A stretch of DNA of 9,492 nucleotides from positions 1-9,492 of the forward strand of contig JAHWIA010000027.1 of NCBI GenBank assembly GCA_019322855.1, read 5' to 3'. A model generated the notes under the pieces. The model ran no database searches and was not told the DNA's origin. It saw only the letters and a program-made list of their open reading frames with translations. A program made the position numbers and the translations under genes. This DNA comes from Candidatus Woesearchaeota archaeon (GTDB lineage Archaea; Nanobdellota; Nanobdellia; Woesearchaeales; WJKV01). Below, piece after piece: positions 7,155-9,492 of the stretch (position 1 is the stretch's first letter; each line of letters begins with the position of its first letter).

Positions 7155-7697
7155 ATGTCTGCATTGTTCAAAAAATCAAGCAGTGAGGGAAGAGCTTCAA
7201 TGACCGGCACAGCCAGGGCTCCGCCAGGTGTGGCGTCTGCTGCTGAAAAGAAAAAACCTATCACAGAGAAAGGACTTAAACTGAGCCTGGGCCTGAAAAA
7301 GAAACCAGTAGAACCTGCAATCCCAATGGAACTGCAGGAAAAGATGAACAACATGGACAGGAGAATCAGAATTCTTGAAGACAGATACAATAACCTGAAA
7401 AGAGAGATGCAGTTCGCAGACACAAATATCATACGAAATAAGCAGGATTTGTCAAAAGAGGCAAAGGCATTGGATTCAGAAGTGAATGAGATCCAGCAGA
7501 CAATACACGAACTGAATGACAAGGTGAGCGAAATCACAAAGGAATTGCAGACCTGCGCCAAGTTAGCAGACTTGAAAGTTCTTGAGAAATATGTTGACAT
7601 GTGGCAGCCTGTGCAGTTCATCACAAGAGAACAGGCGCTTAAGTTTATTGAAGAAAAACTGGGCAACAAGAAAACAAATGCACAACAACATTTATAA
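7155..7697 (+). CDS. Cytoplasmic coiled-coil protein, possible archaellum/pilus accessory protein
   Basis: This 180-residue protein has no signal peptide or membrane segment. Residues 1-55 are basic, Ser/Pro/Ala-rich and probably disordered. Residues 57-135 are a long charged helix with heptad-like spacing, a likely coiled coil. The end, about 136-168, is a compact segment with LADLKVLEKYVDMWQPVQF and ITREQALKFIEEKL. A short C-terminal domain after a coiled coil recalls the layout of archaeal FlaC/FlaD/E-type accessory proteins, but I cannot assign a family firmly. The gene is the first reading right from the divergent promoter region. It has a good ribosome-binding site and is followed after 25 bp by a second coiled-coil gene. 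Its position opposite the secretion operon suggests a scaffold or regulator of that machine. That role is inferred. A long reading frame on the opposite strand of this gene is a shadow. Confidence 0.8.
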   Translation: MSALFKKSSSEGRASMTGTARAPPGVASAAEKKKPITEKGLKLSLGLKKKPVEPAIPMELQEKMNNMDRRIRILEDRYNNLKREMQFADTNIIRNKQDLSKEAKALDSEVNEIQQTIHELNDKVSEITKELQTCAKLADLKVLEKYVDMWQPVQFITREQALKFIEEKLGNKKTNAQQHL

Positions 7698-7698
7698 A
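7691..7698 (+). promoter_or_regulatory. Candidate TATA box giving a leaderless transcript for the second coiled-coil gene
   Basis: TTTATAAA overlaps the stop codon of the previous gene. Its centre lies about 28 bases before the ATG at 7723, which is the spacing expected between an archaeal TATA box and a transcription start. The GGAG at 7699-7702 is 20 bases from the ATG, too far for a normal ribosome-binding site. A leaderless mRNA in addition to read-through is therefore plausible. Confidence 0.45.
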
Positions 7699-7722
7699 GG
7701 AGAAATATAATTATCAATTAAG

Positions 7723-8565
7723 ATGGTAGAGTTATTCGGTGGTAAAAAAGAGGCGAAAGGCATCCCTACTGACAGAATATTGCAGATGCAGCAGCAGGGT
7801 TACGACAATGACCAGATAGTTTCTGTTTTACAAAGAGAAGGTTACAAGAGCGATGAGATTTTTGAAGCTATTTCTCATGCAGATGTCAAGAAAGGAGTTA
7901 CTGGTGCACCTGTCAGCAATGTGACTGAACCTGAAGCGCCGATGGAACTTAAGCCGAAGGCAGTAGGAAAACCTCCTGCGATGGGAGGGATTGCACCTCC
8001 GCCGTTCGCTGCAAAACCAGAGATGAATGTTGAGAAGATAGAAGAGATTGCAGAAGCCATCATTGAAGAGAAATGGGCAGAAGTCACAGAGAACATAAAC
8101 AAAGTCATTGACTGGAAAGAAAGGACAGAAAGCAAATTGAATGAGCTTGATACTAAGTTCGGGCAGGCAAAGACTGCAGTACAAGGCGTGAAAGACGAAC
8201 TTATGGACAAGCTTCAGGAGTATGATAAACAAATAACAGACATCAGCACAGAAGTAAAGGCGATGTCTCGGGTTTTTGAAAAACTATTGCCTCAATTCAT
8301 GGAGAGTGTAAGTGAATTGAGCAGGGTTGCTTCAGGGACGAGCGCAGGCAAGAAGATTAAAGAAACTGCTGCAGAGATTGAGACAGAATTGACGCAGAAA
8401 CCCAAGCCAAGAAGAGCAGCGGTCGCAAAAAAAACAAAGAAACCTAAGCAAAAAAGCAGGTCAGAAGAGATTTTCGGTCTTTCTGAAGAGGGAGAAGAAA
8501 CAGAAGAACCTGAAGAAGAGAAACCAAAAAAGAAAAAGAAATCTATAGAAGACATTGAATTATAA
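7723..8565 (+). CDS. FlaC-like coiled-coil accessory protein with N-terminal helical motif and charged tail
   Basis: This 280-residue soluble protein has four parts. Residues 13-52 form a small helical motif (GYDNDQI, LQREGYKSDEIFEAI) that matches the N-terminus of the 720-residue membrane protein of the opposite operon. Residues 55-100 are a Pro/Ala/Gly-rich linker. Residues 103-203 are a long helical region ending in VFEKLLPQFMESVSELSRV (184-202). That ending is reminiscent of archaeal FlaC-type accessory proteins, which are cytoplasmic parts of archaellum-like machines. The tail, 225-280, has a basic block (226-246), an acidic block (254-267) and a Lys run. The gene follows the other coiled-coil gene by 25 bp. 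It has no well-placed Shine-Dalgarno and may use its own TATA box. The FlaC-like call rests on remembered resemblance, so it is moderate. The coiled-coil architecture is clear. Confidence 0.8.
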   Translation: MVELFGGKKEAKGIPTDRILQMQQQGYDNDQIVSVLQREGYKSDEIFEAISHADVKKGVTGAPVSNVTEPEAPMELKPKAVGKPPAMGGIAPPPFAAKPEMNVEKIEEIAEAIIEEKWAEVTENINKVIDWKERTESKLNELDTKFGQAKTAVQGVKDELMDKLQEYDKQITDISTEVKAMSRVFEKLLPQFMESVSELSRVASGTSAGKKIKETAAEIETELTQKPKPRRAAVAKKTKKPKQKSRSEEIFGLSEEGEETEEPEEEKPKKKKKSIEDIEL

Positions 8566-8566
8566 T

Positions 8567-8583
8567 TTAGAAAAAAAATCTAA
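8567..8583. terminator. T-rich convergent terminator region
   Basis: The 27-bp gap between two convergent genes (8566-8592) holds a weak 5-bp stem, TTAGA/TCTAA, around an A-run. Read on the minus strand this gives an eight-T run just after the stop of the five-TM protein gene. The plus strand continues into AATTATTTTAATTATTT. Archaeal termination depends largely on T-rich stretches, so the sequence could end transcripts from both sides. The stem itself is too weak to carry the call. Confidence 0.45.
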
Positions 8584-8592
8584 TTATTTTAA

Positions 8593-9210
8593 TTATTTCT
8601 TTGGAGGTATGTGTATCAAAGTCCTTATTGCAAATGCAATGATCACTGCCAGTGCTGCTAGCCCCAGAACCTTAGGATGGAACAATACATTCTGCACTGC
8701 TGCACCGTACGCGCTGGATGATGGCAATCCTGTCGCATTGGCTGCTACTTCTGGAACACCGCCAAGAGTAGCAACAGGACCTGGAGTCAAACCAGTTGAT
8801 GCGTCAGGAGCTTCTCCTACCAATCCCGGACCGAACACACTCGCGACTCCTGCTAATAGAATGAATGCGATAAGGAAAATCAAGATCCAATGAGGAGTTG
8901 TCCATTTTTTTGTCATTACATCCTGGATAATTTCCCATTTGATTCCCATGATCTGCAATCCTAGCAATAGGAAGATGAGAAATACGAACAGCAGCACAAA
9001 CCACGGCGACATGAAGAATACCAATGCTGTTGCTGCTTTTGAGAATAAGGTCATACAAGCAAGCGCAAGAGCGACTATCGCATTAATGCCTCTTTCTTCT
9101 GTGATTATCTTGAATCGTTGCAGTATTGCATAAGATACTAAAAACACTAGCAAAAACGGAAATATGATCGCGACATGCGAAAACAAACTTACGTCAAGGA
9201 AAGTTGCCAT
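8593..9210 (-). CDS. Conserved-looking five-TM membrane protein of unknown function
   Basis: This 205-residue protein has hydrophobic segments at about 12-30, 42-62, 65-88, 107-128 and 179-197. The segment IFPFLLVFLVSYAILQRFK (16-34) followed by a charged turn and GINAIVALALACMTL (41-55) resembles small uncharacterised membrane proteins seen repeatedly in DPANN-type archaea. A loop at 129-178 is rich in Gly, Pro, Ala, Ser and Thr and looks extracellular. The short end IPPKK is basic and probably lies on the opposite side of the membrane. No catalytic motif is visible. The start is well supported by a GAGGT ribosome-binding site five bases upstream that overlaps the TGA of the preceding gene, so the two genes are translationally coupled. 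Its orientation matches the secretion operon, but the two coiled-coil genes lie between, so it is a separate transcription unit. Confidence 0.75.
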   Translation of the reverse strand: MATFLDVSLFSHVAIIFPFLLVFLVSYAILQRFKIITEERGINAIVALALACMTLFSKAATALVFFMSPWFVLLFVFLIFLLLGLQIMGIKWEIIQDVMTKKWTTPHWILIFLIAFILLAGVASVFGPGLVGEAPDASTGLTPGPVATLGGVPEVAANATGLPSSSAYGAAVQNVLFHPKVLGLAALAVIIAFAIRTLIHIPPKK

Positions 9211-9215
9211 TTTTT

Positions 9216-9220
9216 ACCTC
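9216..9220 (-). promoter_or_regulatory. Shine-Dalgarno site overlapping the upstream stop codon
   Basis: On the minus strand the string TGAGGTAAAAA-ATG contains both the stop codon of the small two-TM gene (TGA, 9221-9219) and GAGGT (9220-9216), five bases before the next start. The layout favours re-initiation by the same ribosome. Confidence 0.65.
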
Positions 9221-9492
9221 ATTCATTGCCGCCCCAAAATTTGTCAAGGGCTTGTTCAAATGGTGATTTGGTTTGATCTGGCTGTGCAGGCTCGCGCACA
9301 ACAAACCAGATAATTATTGCGAATACAAGTATTATTATTAAAGCTGCCTGATTGCTAGGGTCATGTAGCGCCTTCAACGGGCCGGGCAATTGTCTTACAT
9401 AACCTGCGCTTGCAGCAAAGATATAAGCCACAATTATCACTGCCGCGCCTGTGATCCACGTAGAGATGGGCGTCTCTAGTATGCCGAACTTT
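9219..9492 (-). CDS. Small two-TM membrane protein, partial (5' end beyond window)
   Basis: The frame is open from the right edge to the TGA at 9221-9219, giving 90 visible residues. It begins KFGILETPISTW, then a hydrophobic segment ITGAAVIIVAYIFAASAG, a polar loop of about 20 residues, a second segment AALIIILVFAIIIWFVV, and a polar tail ending in DKFWGGNE. A GTG at 9440-9438 could act as a start, but it would cut the first membrane helix in half. The true start is therefore more likely to lie outside the window. The gene is joined to the five-TM gene by an 8-bp gap and an overlapping ribosome-binding site, so the two proteins probably work together, perhaps as a membrane pair. The function is unknown. 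Confidence 0.65.
   Translation of the reverse strand, partial: KFGILETPISTWITGAAVIIVAYIFAASAGYVRQLPGPLKALHDPSNQAALIIILVFAIIIWFVVREPAQPDQTKSPFEQALDKFWGGNE

Noticed and set aside
7112..7717. 201-residue minus-strand frame with hydrophobic, Ser/Cys-rich sequence
   Set aside because: It is the antisense shadow of the 180-residue coiled-coil gene, and antisense of Lys/Glu-rich coding sequence gives this Phe/Leu/Ser composition. The plus-strand gene has a good ribosome-binding site and sensible domain layout.
8555..8893. 112-residue plus-strand frame overlapping the end of the FlaC-like gene
   Set aside because: It runs antisense through the five-TM protein gene, which has a clear start, ribosome-binding site and membrane segments. 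It has no supported start of its own.
1..9492. CRISPR array, insertion sequence or integration site
   Set aside because: No regularly spaced direct repeats, transposase-like frame, terminal inverted repeats or tRNA-linked attachment site could be found. The inverted repeats seen are confined to the divergent promoter region.

Overview
The window looks like part of an archaeal genome, most likely a DPANN-type lineage of the Woesearchaeota/Pacearchaeota kind. The evidence is an archaeal-type secretion/pilus ATPase, an archaeal TadC/FlaJ-type platform protein, a class III (pilin-like) signal peptide, archaeal TATA-like boxes, and short disulfide-rich modules of a sort common on archaeal surface proteins. 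No rRNA or tRNA is present, so the lineage is an inference.

Layout. Positions 1-6919 hold a tight five-gene run on the minus strand. Read from its 5' end, it encodes a type II/IV secretion ATPase (4625-6919), a 720-residue polytopic membrane protein (2421-4583), a metzincin-like zinc protease with a pilin-like N-terminus (1431-2417), a small surface protein with a signal peptide, a Cys module, a coiled coil and a C-terminal anchor (728-1429), and the first 247 residues of a TadC/FlaJ-like platform protein that runs off the left edge. Gaps are 41, 3 and 1 bp, and the last two genes overlap by 14 bp, so this is very probably one operon.

A 235-bp AT-rich divergent promoter region (6920-7154) contains two clear inverted repeats and several TATA-like elements. 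Reading right from it, 7155-8565 encodes two cytoplasmic coiled-coil proteins. The second resembles archaeal FlaC-like accessory proteins and shares a small N-terminal helical motif with the 720-residue membrane protein of the opposite operon. A convergent 27-bp gap with a T-rich, terminator-like sequence separates them from a second minus-strand pair: a five-TM membrane protein (8593-9210) and a small two-TM protein that runs off the right edge.

Reading of the whole. The ATPase would power a type IV pilus-like or type II secretion-like machine on the TadC-like platform. The protease carries the signal expected of substrates of such machines. The 720-residue protein and the small anchored surface protein would be envelope components. 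The coiled-coil pair would be cytoplasmic scaffolds or accessory factors. The most notable idea is a dedicated pilus-like apparatus that displays or exports a zinc protease. Neither pilin genes nor a prepilin peptidase is visible in the window.
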